Program-made: the position numbers and the translations under genes | Shown here: in pieces, positions 27,159 through 36,339 of the stretch | Layout of the letters: the number at the start of each line of letters is the position of its first letter | Position numbering within the stretch: position 1 is the stretch's first letter | DNA from: Lujinxingia vulgaris | GTDB taxonomy: Bacteria; Myxococcota_A; Bradymonadia; Bradymonadales; Bradymonadaceae | Direction of reading: 5' to 3' | Length of the DNA stretch: 64,000 bases | NCBI RefSeq assembly: GCF_007997015.1 | Contig: NZ_VOSM01000002.1 | Span: 248,001 to 312,000, forward strand | Notes under the pieces: generated by a model | The model's database searches: none | Told to the model about the DNA's origin: nothing | The model's input: the letters and a program-made list of their open reading frames with translations, nothing else

Positions 27159-30035
27159 ATGGAGCAGTCCGCATCCTCGGGCTTGAAGCTGCCCCTGATT
27201 CGTCGTGACCAGAAAGAGATCGCGGTCAACGGCGCCCGTGAACACAACCTCAAAAACCTCGACCTGACGCTTCCCAAGCGCAAGCTGGTGGTGTTCACCG
27301 GCCCCAGCGGCTCGGGTAAGTCGTCGATGGCCTTTGATACCCTCTATGCCGAGGGCAGGCGACGTTATGTCGAGAGTCTGTCGACCTACGCGCGGCAGTT
27401 TCTGGGGCAGATCGAGAAGCCGGATTTTGATCAGATCACGGGGTTGAGCCCGACGATCTCGATCGAGCAGAAGACCACCGGCAGCAACCCCCGCTCGACC
27501 GTGGGCACCATCACCGAGGTGCACGATCACCTGCGCGTGCTCTGGGCTCGCCTCGGTGAGCAGCGCTGCCATAGGTGCGATGAGCCGGTGAGCGCGATGA
27601 GCGCGCAGGCGATCGCCGCCCAGCTCATCGAGCTTCCGCGGGGCACGAAGTTCATGCTGCTCGCGCCCCTGGTGCGCAACCGTAAGGGGGAGTACCGCGA
27701 GCTTTTTGATGCGCTGCGCAAGCAGGGCTTTGTGCGGGTGCGCGTCGACGGGGAGTTTGTGGAGCTCGACGGGCTGGAGAAGCTCAAGAAGAGCTACCGC
27801 CACGATATCGACGTGGTGGTCGACCGGCTCATCGCCAAGCCCGAGGCGGCCTCGCGCATTCAGGAGAGCGTGGACCGGGCGGTGCATGTCGGCGAGGGCA
27901 AGTGCCTGGCGCTGGCGCCGGAGGGGCAGGAGATCGAGTGGAAGGAGCGGCTCTTTAGCACCGAGCGCAGCTGCTCGAGCTGCGGGACGGCGTTTCCGGA
28001 GCTGACCCACCAGAGCTTTTCGTTCAACAGCCCGCTGGGGATGTGTCGCGGGTGCCAGGGCATCGGGTCGACGCCCCAGGTCGATCGCGGGTTGCTGGTG
28101 ATCGACGACACCAAAAGCCTCTCAGAAGGGGTGATCGAGGCGATCGGTCCCGAGCCTGTGCCTGGCGGGCGCAAGTGGCGCTGGCATGCGGAGGTGGCCG
28201 ACTTCTGGTTCGATCTGGCGGTGATCGCCAGAGCCCGAAAGATCGATCTGGCGAAGCCCTGGGCAAAGCTCAGTGGGGCGCAGCGCGCTGTGGTGCTCGA
28301 GGGGCCCGGGGAGGGGGCAAAAGGCTTTAAGGGGGTGGTGGGCTTTGTGGAGCACGCCTTTGAGCATGCGTCGAGCAAGGGGGCGCGCGACTTCTTTGGC
28401 GAGTTTATGGGGGAGCAGACCTGCCCGACGTGTCAGGGGCGCAGGCTGCGTCCGGAGAGTCGGGCAGTGTTTTTCCGCGGGGAGTCGCTGGCGGAGATCA
28501 ACGAGCTGGATATCGACCAGGCGCGCGCGTTTTTTGAGGGGATTGAGCTCAAAGATCGCGAGGCGTTGATCGCCGAGGAGCTTCTTGGCGAGATTCGCCG
28601 CCGGTTGCGATTTTTGCAGGACGTGGGGCTCTCGTACCTGACGCTCAACCGCCCGGCGGGGAGTCTGTCGGGGGGGGAGAGCCAGCGCATTCGCCTGGCG
28701 AGCCAGCTGGGCAGTGAGCTCAGCGGGGTGCTCTACGTGCTTGATGAGCCGAGCATCGGGTTGCATCAGCGCGACCATAACCGGCTGCTGAGCACGCTGG
28801 AGGAGCTTCGGGACGCGGGCAACTCCGTGATCGTGGTCGAGCACGACCGCGAGACGATGGAGCGGGCCGACCTTGTAGTGGATTTTGGGCCGGGGGCCGG
28901 TCGCCTGGGTGGCGAGATCGTGGCGGTGGGAACCCCGGAGGAGATCCGCCAGACCGAGGGCAGTGTGACTGGCGATTACCTCTCGGGTCGCAAAAAGCTC
29001 GGGTGGCCCGAACGGCGTCGGGAGCCCGGTGAGGGCATCTGGATTCGCGGGGCGAGGGAGAACAACCTCAAGGGTGTGGACGTGCACATCCCTTCGCGCG
29101 CGTTTGTGTGTGTGACGGGGGTGTCGGGGGCGGGCAAGAGCACGCTGGTCAACGACATCCTCTTTCCGGCGATTGCACGAAAGGTGTATTTCAAGCACCG
29201 CTCGGTGGGGGAGCACGAGAGCATCGAGGGGTTGGATCGCTACGATAAGGTCATCGAGATCGACCAGAGCCCGATCGGGCGTACGCCGCGCAGCAATCCG
29301 GCGACTTACACCAAGGTCTTTGATCATATCCGCGGCTTCTTTGCGGAGCTGCCCGAGTCGAAGATGTACGGCTTTGAGGCCGGGCGTTTTTCGTTCAACG
29401 TCACCGGCGGGCGCTGTGAGGCGTGTTCGGGGGCGGGTGTGAACCGGGTGGAGATGAGTTTTCTGGCGGATGTGTACGTGCCCTGCAACCTGTGTCTGGG
29501 CAAACGTTTTAACGCCTCGACCCTGCGCGTGCGCTACCGAGGGAACTCGATTGCCGATGTGCTGGAGATGACGATCGCCGAGGCCGCCGAGCTCTTTGAG
29601 GCCCACCCCAAGATCCGCCGCATTCTGCAGACGCTGCTCGATGTGGGGCTCGATTATATGAAGCTCGGCCAGGCCTCACCGACCCTCTCGGGCGGCGAAG
29701 CGCAGCGGGTGAAGTTGAGCCGGGAGCTCGCCAAGATCGCCACCGGCGACACCCTCTACATTCTCGATGAGCCGAGCACGGGGCTGCATTTTGAGGATAT
29801 TCGCAAGCTGCTCAAGGTCGTCGATCAGCTCGTCGATGCCGGCAACACCGTGGTGATGATCGAGCATAATACCGACATCATCGCGTACGCCGACCACGTG
29901 ATTGATGTGGGCCCCGAGGGCGGTGTCGATGGCGGACAGATCGTGGCTCAGGGCACCCCGGAGGAGGTCGCGAAGGTCAAAGGCTCGTACACGGGCAAGT
30001 TCCTGGCGGAGCTTTTTGATGAGGCGGCGCGCTGA
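27159..30035 (+). CDS. uvrA: Excinuclease ABC subunit A
   Basis: 958 residues from ATG 27159, close to the family length. There are two ABC ATPase modules with Walker [10 protein letters not shown] and GVSGAGKST, two signature motifs (LSGGESQR and LSGGEAQR) and the zinc-site cysteine pairs, including CEACSGAG with CNLCLGKRF. It is the damage sensor of nucleotide excision repair. No uvrB or uvrC is seen nearby. The 145-base gap before it contains the gsp operon stem-loop. Confidence 0.98.
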   Translation: MEQSASSGLKLPLIRRDQKEIAVNGAREHNLKNLDLTLPKRKLVVFTGPSGSGKSSMAFDTLYAEGRRRYVESLSTYARQFLGQIEKPDFDQITGLSPTISIEQKTTGSNPRSTVGTITEVHDHLRVLWARLGEQRCHRCDEPVSAMSAQAIAAQLIELPRGTKFMLLAPLVRNRKGEYRELFDALRKQGFVRVRVDGEFVELDGLEKLKKSYRHDIDVVVDRLIAKPEAASRIQESVDRAVHVGEGKCLALAPEGQEIEWKERLFSTERSCSSCGTAFPELTHQSFSFNSPLGMCRGCQGIGSTPQVDRGLLVIDDTKSLSEGVIEAIGPEPVPGGRKWRWHAEVADFWFDLAVIARARKIDLAKPWAKLSGAQRAVVLEGPGEGAKGFKGVVGFVEHAFEHASSKGARDFFGEFMGEQTCPTCQGRRLRPESRAVFFRGESLAEINELDIDQARAFFEGIELKDREALIAEELLGEIRRRLRFLQDVGLSYLTLNRPAGSLSGGESQRIRLASQLGSELSGVLYVLDEPSIGLHQRDHNRLLSTLEELRDAGNSVIVVEHDRETMERADLVVDFGPGAGRLGGEIVAVGTPEEIRQTEGSVTGDYLSGRKKLGWPERRREPGEGIWIRGARENNLKGVDVHIPSRAFVCVTGVSGAGKSTLVNDILFPAIARKVYFKHRSVGEHESIEGLDRYDKVIEIDQSPIGRTPRSNPATYTKVFDHIRGFFAELPESKMYGFEAGRFSFNVTGGRCEACSGAGVNRVEMSFLADVYVPCNLCLGKRFNASTLRVRYRGNSIADVLEMTIAEAAELFEAHPKIRRILQTLLDVGLDYMKLGQASPTLSGGEAQRVKLSRELAKIATGDTLYILDEPSTGLHFEDIRKLLKVVDQLVDAGNTVVMIEHNTDIIAYADHVIDVGPEGGVDGGQIVAQGTPEEVAKVKGSYTGKFLAELFDEAAR

Positions 30036-30057
30036 TCTTTTTGGTTCGGGTATTTCA

Positions 30058-30807
30058 ATGAAGTCAAAGGGTTATGGTGGTTCGGTGAACCCCGAGGTCG
30101 AGGTCTTTGAGACGGCGGACGGCTCAATGACCCTGGTGGATGTGGCGCGCGGGGTGCATTACCGCTCGCGCCACGGGGCGGTGCAGGAGTCGCGGCACGT
30201 CTTTGTGGAGGGGAGCGGCCTTGTCGGCCGCACGGGCACCTGGCGAGTGTTGGAGCTGGGCTTTGGCGCAGCGGTGAACCTTGTGGAGACGGTGCGGGCG
30301 TTTCGGGAACGCGAGGCGGCCACGCGCCTTGTGTACCATACGGTGGACTGGCGTCCGGTGGGGCCTGAGGCGCTCACGTTTCATGATGGCGAGGGCGGGG
30401 AGCTTGCCCGGGCGGTGGCATTGAAGACGCAGGGGAGCGCTGGCGAGGCGGCGCGGGTGGTTTCTGATGATGGGCGCATTGAGGTGGTGCTGCACGCGAT
30501 GGCCTGGGAGGAGGTGGTGCTGGAGCCTGGCGAGCAGGTCGACGCGATCTACCACGATCCTTTTGCCAAAGAGGTGAACCCACAAGCCTGGACCCCAACG
30601 TGTTTTGCGTGGTCGCGGGCCTGGGCTGCGCCGCACGCGCGGCTAACGACCTATTCGGCGGCCACGGCGGTGCGTAAGGCGATGGAAGAGGCCGGCTGGG
30701 TGGTCTGGCGGGCGAAGGGGCCGGGACGAAAACGGGAGATGACCGTGGCGACGCTGCAGGATGCTGCGGTGGAGCTGCCGGGCTTAAAACGCTGGGGGCA
30801 GGGGTGA
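30058..30807 (+). CDS. MnmC-type tRNA methyltransferase domain protein (DUF752)
   Basis: 249 residues. The SAM-binding motif reads LELGFGAAVNLVET. A second motif, DPFAKEVNPQAWTPTCF, matches the MnmC methyltransferase active-site region, and KGPGRKREMTVA matches its C-terminal signature. In bifunctional MnmC this domain methylates nm5(s2)U34 of tRNA. Here it stands alone but is translationally coupled (GTGA overlap) to a separate FAD oxidoreductase that matches the other half of MnmC. Confidence 0.85.
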   Translation: MKSKGYGGSVNPEVEVFETADGSMTLVDVARGVHYRSRHGAVQESRHVFVEGSGLVGRTGTWRVLELGFGAAVNLVETVRAFREREAATRLVYHTVDWRPVGPEALTFHDGEGGELARAVALKTQGSAGEAARVVSDDGRIEVVLHAMAWEEVVLEPGEQVDAIYHDPFAKEVNPQAWTPTCFAWSRAWAAPHARLTTYSAATAVRKAMEEAGWVVWRAKGPGRKREMTVATLQDAAVELPGLKRWGQG

Positions 30808-31943
30808 GCCAGGTCGACGAACTCGGGTTGAATGACGCGATCGCGGTGGTGGGCGCGGGCATTGCGGGGCTTTCGCTGGTCGATGCGCTGCTGGAACGGG
30901 GGATGCGGCCCTCGGAGTTGATCGTGATCGATGCGGGCGATCCGCATCGGGGCTCCAACGCGCCGGCCACCGTGTTGCACCCTTTTGCCGGGCGCACGAT
31001 GGCGCCTGGCGAGGAGCACTGGCGGGCGTTTTTAAAGAGCTGGGAGACGCTAAAGCGCTGGTGTGCGCGCGAGGATGAGCCGCTGTGGCGGCCCGCGCCG
31101 ATGATGCGGTTGATGGAGGGCGATAAGCTCAGCGCGAAGCTCGAAGAGAGCTGGGAGGAGGGGCGCGCGCGCTATCCCGAGGTCGTAAAGAGCCGGCGGG
31201 TGGAGGGCGATGAGAGTGTGCGGCTTTTGCCGAGTTGGCAGGGCGCTCCGGCGCTTGTGTATGAGCCGGCCGCGGCGGTGGATTTGCCCGGGCTGTGTGC
31301 GGCGCTTTTAAAGCGTGCGAAAGAGCGGGGCGTGCGGGTGGTGCAGGGGGAGGTTGCGGATCTTCGGGGAGGTGAGGAGGGCTGGGTCATCGGCTTTGCA
31401 GGCGGAGCGCCGGCGCTGCGGGTTGCCCGGGTGGTGCTCGCCACCGGTGCGGCGCTCGGCGCGCTGCTCGGGGAGGCCGATCTGCGGGAGCGTCCCGGTG
31501 AGGTGGGGGTGTGGGAGGCGACCGGGCCGCTGGAAGATCTCAACGTGATGATCAACAGCGCCGCCAACCTCTTCGAGCGCCCCGATGGGCGCGTGGGGGT
31601 GGGCTCGACCTACCTCAAACGCGAGGGCTGGCGAGAGCGCGAGGACGCCGAGGCCGATCGGGAGCTTCGCGAGAAGATGGCCGCCGCACTCGGTGGGGCC
31701 GACCCGGGCACTGCCCTTGAGATATGGCGCGGGGTGCGGGGCATCTACGGCAGCGACCACCGCCCGCTGGTGGGGCCGGTGGCTGGCGAGCGCGAGCTTT
31801 TTGTGATGGCCGGCTTTGGCTCCAAGGGGCTGACCTGGGCGCCGGCGATGGGGCAGGTGCTGGCGGCGCATCTTCTGGAGGGGGCGGCGATCTGGGATGT
31901 GGTCGACGCCAGGCGCGCGCGGCGTATGCGCCTACGTGCGTAA
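30804..31943 (+). CDS. FAD-dependent oxidoreductase, MnmC oxidase-like
   Basis: 379 residues from a GTG inside the previous stop codon. The Rossmann FAD motif is VVGAGIAGLSLVDALLERG. The segments GDPHRGSNAPATVLHPF, WEATGPLEDLNVMINSAANL and a final GFGSKGLTWAPAMGQVLA are DAO-family features shared with the MnmC oxidase domain, which removes the carboxymethyl group of cmnm5U34. Pairing with the adjacent methyltransferase supports that reading, but a different amine substrate is possible. Confidence 0.82.
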   Translation: MSQVDELGLNDAIAVVGAGIAGLSLVDALLERGMRPSELIVIDAGDPHRGSNAPATVLHPFAGRTMAPGEEHWRAFLKSWETLKRWCAREDEPLWRPAPMMRLMEGDKLSAKLEESWEEGRARYPEVVKSRRVEGDESVRLLPSWQGAPALVYEPAAAVDLPGLCAALLKRAKERGVRVVQGEVADLRGGEEGWVIGFAGGAPALRVARVVLATGAALGALLGEADLRERPGEVGVWEATGPLEDLNVMINSAANLFERPDGRVGVGSTYLKREGWREREDAEADRELREKMAAALGGADPGTALEIWRGVRGIYGSDHRPLVGPVAGERELFVMAGFGSKGLTWAPAMGQVLAAHLLEGAAIWDVVDARRARRMRLRA

Positions 31944-32106
31944 GTTCAAAGCCAGCCTCACCCCCCCAACCTCCACCTTGCGCGGGCTCTTCTCGCTGCG
32001 TTAAGCTCGCCGCGATTGGCCTACCAGCATGCAGCGTCGGGGTTTTGGTGCCTGGCGAGGCAGACACTGTGGCGCGCGGACGCGGCGCCCGAACTTCGGG
32101 AGCATT

Positions 32107-33786
32107 ATGAGCGGTGAAGAGACGCTAACGCTGAGCGATATCCTCGACGACCTGGTGCTCGTGATGGGGACCGTCGCCGAGCAGCTCGCGCTGAACGGGA
32201 GCGCAAGCTACGACGCGATCTCCGGGGAGGTGGGGCGAAGTTTAAGCCTGCACCTTCTGAGTTATGTGCGCTTTCTGGAGCAGAGCGGGCGGATGACCTA
32301 CGACCGCATCAGCGACCAGCTGCGGGTGACCGCCACTGGCGACGCCGCTCTGGATGCGCCGGCGACGATGCGCGCGGAGGCCGCCGCGGCGTTTGGCGAG
32401 CATATCAGCGAGGAGGAGGCCGAGTCGGAGAGCGTGGGGCGAGATACGCTCGGGGGCGATGATGAGGTCGCCGACGTGTTTGCCGATGTGTTTAATGAGG
32501 TGGATGAGGCGTTTTCAGCGTCCGAGCCTGCTGAAGAACCCGCGCCCAAGGCGGTTACGCCCGCGTATGAGCCCCAACCTGAGAGCAGCTTTGAGGCGGC
32601 CCCGGCCGCCAGCGAACCCAACATGAGCACGACGACCAGCGAATACGGTGGAGGATCAGTGAGTCAGGCCTACGAACGACACGAAGAGCTGGGTAGCGGT
32701 GGTATTGGCACGGTGTATCGCGGCGAACAGGTGCGCCTGAAGCGGCCGGTGGCGATTAAGGAGGTCCGCGAGATCTTCAATGTGTTTGCCGGCGTGCAGC
32801 GCGGCGACATCCTGCGCCGCTTTGAGCAGATCGTGCAGACGCAGGCCTCGCTTATGCACCCCAATATCGTGCAGATCGTCGATGTGGTCACCGATGGGGA
32901 GTACCCCTTCGTGGTCATGCAGCTTGCGCCCGGCGGCAACCTTCGCCGGCTTATTGAGGTCGACGAGCGCCCGCCGCTGGCCGTGGCGCTCAAATACTTT
33001 TTGCAGATTCTGCACGCGCTCAATGCTGCCCACGATCAAGGGGTGGTGCACGGCTCGCTTAAGCCCGAAAACGTGGTGCTCGACCACAGCGGCAACGCGC
33101 TTCTGACCGACTTCGGCATCAGCCGGGTTGTGGAGCGCGAGGGCGGCCGTGGCAACCAGGTTTATGTGGGCGTGGGCACCGTGGCGTACATGAGCCCGGA
33201 GCAGTTCCAGGACCCGAACCTGGCGACGGTGCGCAGCGACATCTACTCGCTGGGCATCATGTTCTACGAGATGCTCACTGGCAAAGTGCCCGGGCGCCGC
33301 TCTCCGATGCCTTCGAGCTTCTTCCCGGACATCCCGCGCGCGCTCGACGATATTTTCGATCATATGTCGATGGACCGCGAAGAAGACCGCTACGAGCGCG
33401 TCGATCAGATCATCGCGGATCTCTATGCGGCGGAAGATGTGATGTCGATTCTCGACAAGCGCAGCGGGGTGCTCTTTTTGCGCGACCCGCTCAAGTACGG
33501 AGAAGTCGGCATTGAGGGCGTGGCCGCGCAGCCTGCGGTCGAAGCGCCCGCAGCCATGTCGATGGGCGGTGGGCTGAGCGAGGCGATCAGCGACGCGATC
33601 GACGAGGAGGTCGTGGGGCTCTCGGAGGACTCTTCGAGCGTGGGTGAGGAAGATTCCAGCGTGTCGGAGGAGTTTGAGATCCCCGAGGATGAGGCCGACT
33701 CCGAGGTGGAGGAGGTTGCCGCCGAGGGCGATGACGATGTGCTCGGCAAGCTCGATAAATACGGCGCGCTCTTTGAGGAGGACTGA
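32107..33786 (+). CDS. Ser/Thr kinase-fold protein, probable pseudokinase
   Basis: 559 residues. Residues 1-80 are helical and could be a winged-helix domain (weak). An acidic linker follows. The kinase fold spans about 190-470: glycine loop LGSGGIGTVYRG, Lys218 in VAIKEV, and Asp335 in DFGIS. The catalytic loop reads HGSLKPENVV, so the HRD Asp is replaced by Ser317 and the Arg by Gly. Phosphotransfer should be weak or absent, while ATP binding may remain. The C-terminal 120 residues are rich in Glu, Asp and Ser. The last base of the stop is shared with the next start codon. Confidence 0.88.
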   Translation: MSGEETLTLSDILDDLVLVMGTVAEQLALNGSASYDAISGEVGRSLSLHLLSYVRFLEQSGRMTYDRISDQLRVTATGDAALDAPATMRAEAAAAFGEHISEEEAESESVGRDTLGGDDEVADVFADVFNEVDEAFSASEPAEEPAPKAVTPAYEPQPESSFEAAPAASEPNMSTTTSEYGGGSVSQAYERHEELGSGGIGTVYRGEQVRLKRPVAIKEVREIFNVFAGVQRGDILRRFEQIVQTQASLMHPNIVQIVDVVTDGEYPFVVMQLAPGGNLRRLIEVDERPPLAVALKYFLQILHALNAAHDQGVVHGSLKPENVVLDHSGNALLTDFGISRVVEREGGRGNQVYVGVGTVAYMSPEQFQDPNLATVRSDIYSLGIMFYEMLTGKVPGRRSPMPSSFFPDIPRALDDIFDHMSMDREEDRYERVDQIIADLYAAEDVMSILDKRSGVLFLRDPLKYGEVGIEGVAAQPAVEAPAAMSMGGGLSEAISDAIDEEVVGLSEDSSSVGEEDSSVSEEFEIPEDEADSEVEEVAAEGDDDVLGKLDKYGALFEED

Positions 33787-34343
33787 TGACTGCACCCAGA
33801 CTGCTGGACTTTGAGGGGACCTTTCCGCGGCTGGACTCCGGGGTATTTGTGGCAGCCGGGGCCAAAGTCATCGGGGAGGTGCAAGTGGGGGCGGATTCCA
33901 GCGTCTGGTACAACGCGGTGGTGCGCGGAGACGTCTGCCCGATCACGATCGGGGAGCGCACCAACATTCAGGACCTCTCGATGGTGCACGTGACCAGCGG
34001 GCAGTTCCCCACCGTCATCGGCGATGACGTGACGGTGGGGCACCGCGCGATCGTGCATGGCTGCACCATCGGCAACCGGGTGCTGGTGGGGATGGGCGCG
34101 ATTGTGCTCGACGGGGCGGTGATCGAAGACGAGTGCATCATCGCCGCCGGGGCGCTGGTGACCCCGGGAACGCACGTGCCCGCAGGCTCCATGGTCATGG
34201 GCGCGCCGGGCAAGGTGGTGCGCGCGTTGAGCCCGGCGGAGCGCGCTGATCTTCTACGCTCGGCGGCCCACTACGTGCAGATGGCCAGGCGCCACGGCGG
34301 CCCCACCACCCAGATGGGTGGCATTGGAGCTAGCACGCCCTGA
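33786..34343 (+). CDS. Gamma-class carbonic anhydrase family protein
   Basis: 185 residues. Left-handed beta-helix hexapeptide repeats run from about 20 to 145. The metal-ligand histidines are placed as in the family: one in SMVHVT and two in VGHRAIVHGC. Members include active carbonic anhydrases and YrdA/PaaY-like proteins of unknown substrate, and this sequence alone does not separate them. Translation is coupled to the pseudokinase gene. Confidence 0.9.
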   Translation: MTAPRLLDFEGTFPRLDSGVFVAAGAKVIGEVQVGADSSVWYNAVVRGDVCPITIGERTNIQDLSMVHVTSGQFPTVIGDDVTVGHRAIVHGCTIGNRVLVGMGAIVLDGAVIEDECIIAAGALVTPGTHVPAGSMVMGAPGKVVRALSPAERADLLRSAAHYVQMARRHGGPTTQMGGIGASTP

Positions 34344-34373
34344 GCCCACGTTGACGGTCACCCTTGCCTCACG

Positions 34374-34398
34374 GCGTCTGGGGCATGCCCTGACGCCT
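34374..34398. terminator. Imperfect hairpin between convergent genes
   Basis: GGCGTC and GACGCC flank a partly paired GGGGCATGCCC core. It sits 30 bases after the carbonic anhydrase stop and 30 bases from the stop of the convergent lipoprotein gene, so it could serve both. There is no clear T-run. Confidence 0.4.
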
Positions 34399-34428
34399 TT
34401 CCGGGTGGCAGGGCTAAGTGATTGAAAC

Positions 34429-36225
34429 TCAGGGGGATTTCGGCGTGGGGATGAGGCCTAAGCGGTTGCCGACCTGCAGGATCTTAAAGCCCTCAATGCT
34501 GTCAAAGCCGGTGGAGGCGCGGCAGCGGGGGTGATTGCTCAAGAGATAACGCTCAAAGCGGTGGTCCCGGGGAGCCCAGTTTTTGACGTGGGGGATGCGC
34601 TCGAAGCCGCGGGAGACGGTGTTGCAGCCTTCCAGAAAGCCCGAGCAGCTCTGGGTGTCGATCTCTTCGATCTCGCAGATATCGTAACCTTCGACCTGGT
34701 CGAGGTTGGCGAGGTAGACGCGGCTCGACGCGGCCACGCGCGAGGTGGCGGTGGCCTCTTCGCGGCGAAGCTGCACATCACCGATGTAGGGGGAGGGCGC
34801 GCGCGGGTCGACAAAGGCGATGCCGGCACGGTGGTTGCGCTGGCGAGGCAGGTCGTGGCGCATCTGCCAGCCCACCGCCCAGAGCGAGGCGTCGACGACG
34901 TTCAGCGGCAGAAGCGAGAAGTCGCGGTAGAGGGGGCGCTCGCCAGCCGGCTCAAAGGGACACTGGTTCAGGGCTTCATTAAAGACCTCAAAGCTCTGGG
35001 TGATGCGCCACATCTCTTCGTCTTCGGGGCGCAGGTTCGCCCAGACGAGCTGGGTGGTGGCGTTGTCGGCGCAGCCGCCGGGCGCAGGCGCGCTGCCGCA
35101 GAGGACGAGCGCGACGCGGTTGTTGCGGCCGCGGTCTTCGTAGACCTCCACAAGCCACATCTCCTGATCGGCGCCGGTGCAGATGCGCGGCAGGGGTTCT
35201 TTGTCGACGACCTGGCCTGCGACCTGGCGCAGATCTTCGATGACCTGCCAGTTCTGCGGGATGTACTCAAAGGGCTGGAAGCTCCATCCCTGCTCGCTTC
35301 TGCGCCAGGCTCCCAGCGCGTCGAAGCGCGGCGGGCCCTGCTCCGGGGCGATTCTGGGGAGCAGGCCGCCGGTCTCATAGATGGCGAAGCGGGGGGCGTC
35401 GTCGCGGGTCTGCGGCAGCATGCTCAGCTGCTTCTCGTGGCGAGTGACGGCCGGATCGTCGGTGTCGAGGAGATCGATGCGAAAGGCGATCTCGTTGAGC
35501 GGCATGGTGGTGATGTAGGGGAGCGCTTCGAGCGCGAGAGCGGCCTCAATGACGTAGCCCCCCTGGGAGGGGCGCGAGCTGGCGAGGGCCGCGCCCTCGG
35601 GCAGCGGCGTGGAGGAGCGGTAGTTGGCGAGCTGGCCAAAGGCGTTGATGGCGATAGCGGCGTCGGCGCGCATATCGAGTGCGCGGCGCATGCTCTCGGG
35701 AAGCGAGCTGAGCAGGGTGTCGAGCTCGGGGTCGCGCAGCGAGATCACCACCCCGTCGAGGAGATCCTGGGGGTGGGAGTCGACGATCTGGTCGTCGCGC
35801 ACCTCGATCCAGAAGTAAAGGTAGCCCTCATCTGCATCGAGGGTGGCTTTGAAGCTCGCGTCGTCGGGGCCGCTCCAGCGGGTGGTGCCCTCGACGAGGT
35901 TCTGGCGCGCATCAAAGGTGCGCAGGCCGCTCAAGTCCCAGCCCTCGGGCGCGGCGTCGATGGTTCGCCCGGGTTGGCCTGCGGCCTCCGGGACCATGTA
36001 GAGCTCCTCGGGGCCTGCGGCGGGGCGCTCCACGGCGCGGCGAGGGGCGTCGGTGGGGGCGTCGAGGATATCGGTCTTCTGGCGCTCGGAGGCGGCCATG
36101 GCGAAGGGATCGACTTCGACCTTTTGCGAAGAGCCGCAGGCGGCCAGGAGCAGGCCTGTGCCCAGGGTCAAAAGGGCGCGGCGGTCGCAGGGGAGGTTCA
36201 GCGAGCGAAAGATCGAGGGGGTCAT
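34429..36225 (-). CDS. Lipoprotein with CBM9/DOMON-like domain, function unknown
   Basis: 598 residues. The N terminus contains DRRALLTLGTGLLLAACG, with a lipobox (LAAC) and a double arginine that may signal Tat export. Residues about 85-270 resemble carbohydrate-binding family 9 or DOMON beta-sandwiches (DEGYLYFWIEVRDDQIVDS). The C-terminal 300 residues, with about nine cysteines, match nothing I recognise. It is probably on the cell surface or in the periplasm. It is followed on its strand by the convergent hairpin and preceded by mutS. Confidence 0.8.
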   Translation of the reverse strand: MTPSIFRSLNLPCDRRALLTLGTGLLLAACGSSQKVEVDPFAMAASERQKTDILDAPTDAPRRAVERPAAGPEELYMVPEAAGQPGRTIDAAPEGWDLSGLRTFDARQNLVEGTTRWSGPDDASFKATLDADEGYLYFWIEVRDDQIVDSHPQDLLDGVVISLRDPELDTLLSSLPESMRRALDMRADAAIAINAFGQLANYRSSTPLPEGAALASSRPSQGGYVIEAALALEALPYITTMPLNEIAFRIDLLDTDDPAVTRHEKQLSMLPQTRDDAPRFAIYETGGLLPRIAPEQGPPRFDALGAWRRSEQGWSFQPFEYIPQNWQVIEDLRQVAGQVVDKEPLPRICTGADQEMWLVEVYEDRGRNNRVALVLCGSAPAPGGCADNATTQLVWANLRPEDEEMWRITQSFEVFNEALNQCPFEPAGERPLYRDFSLLPLNVVDASLWAVGWQMRHDLPRQRNHRAGIAFVDPRAPSPYIGDVQLRREEATATSRVAASSRVYLANLDQVEGYDICEIEEIDTQSCSGFLEGCNTVSRGFERIPHVKNWAPRDHRFERYLLSNHPRCRASTGFDSIEGFKILQVGNRLGLIPTPKSP

Positions 36226-36339
36226 CAGCGGGCCCGGGGCATCGTTGCAAAACTACCGTTGCAAACATCAGGTCGTCGGTTCTGAGGCGACTCTAGCAGC
36301 CGGCTCGCCGCGGGTTCAACGCTCGCAGGCGTCGCGCCT

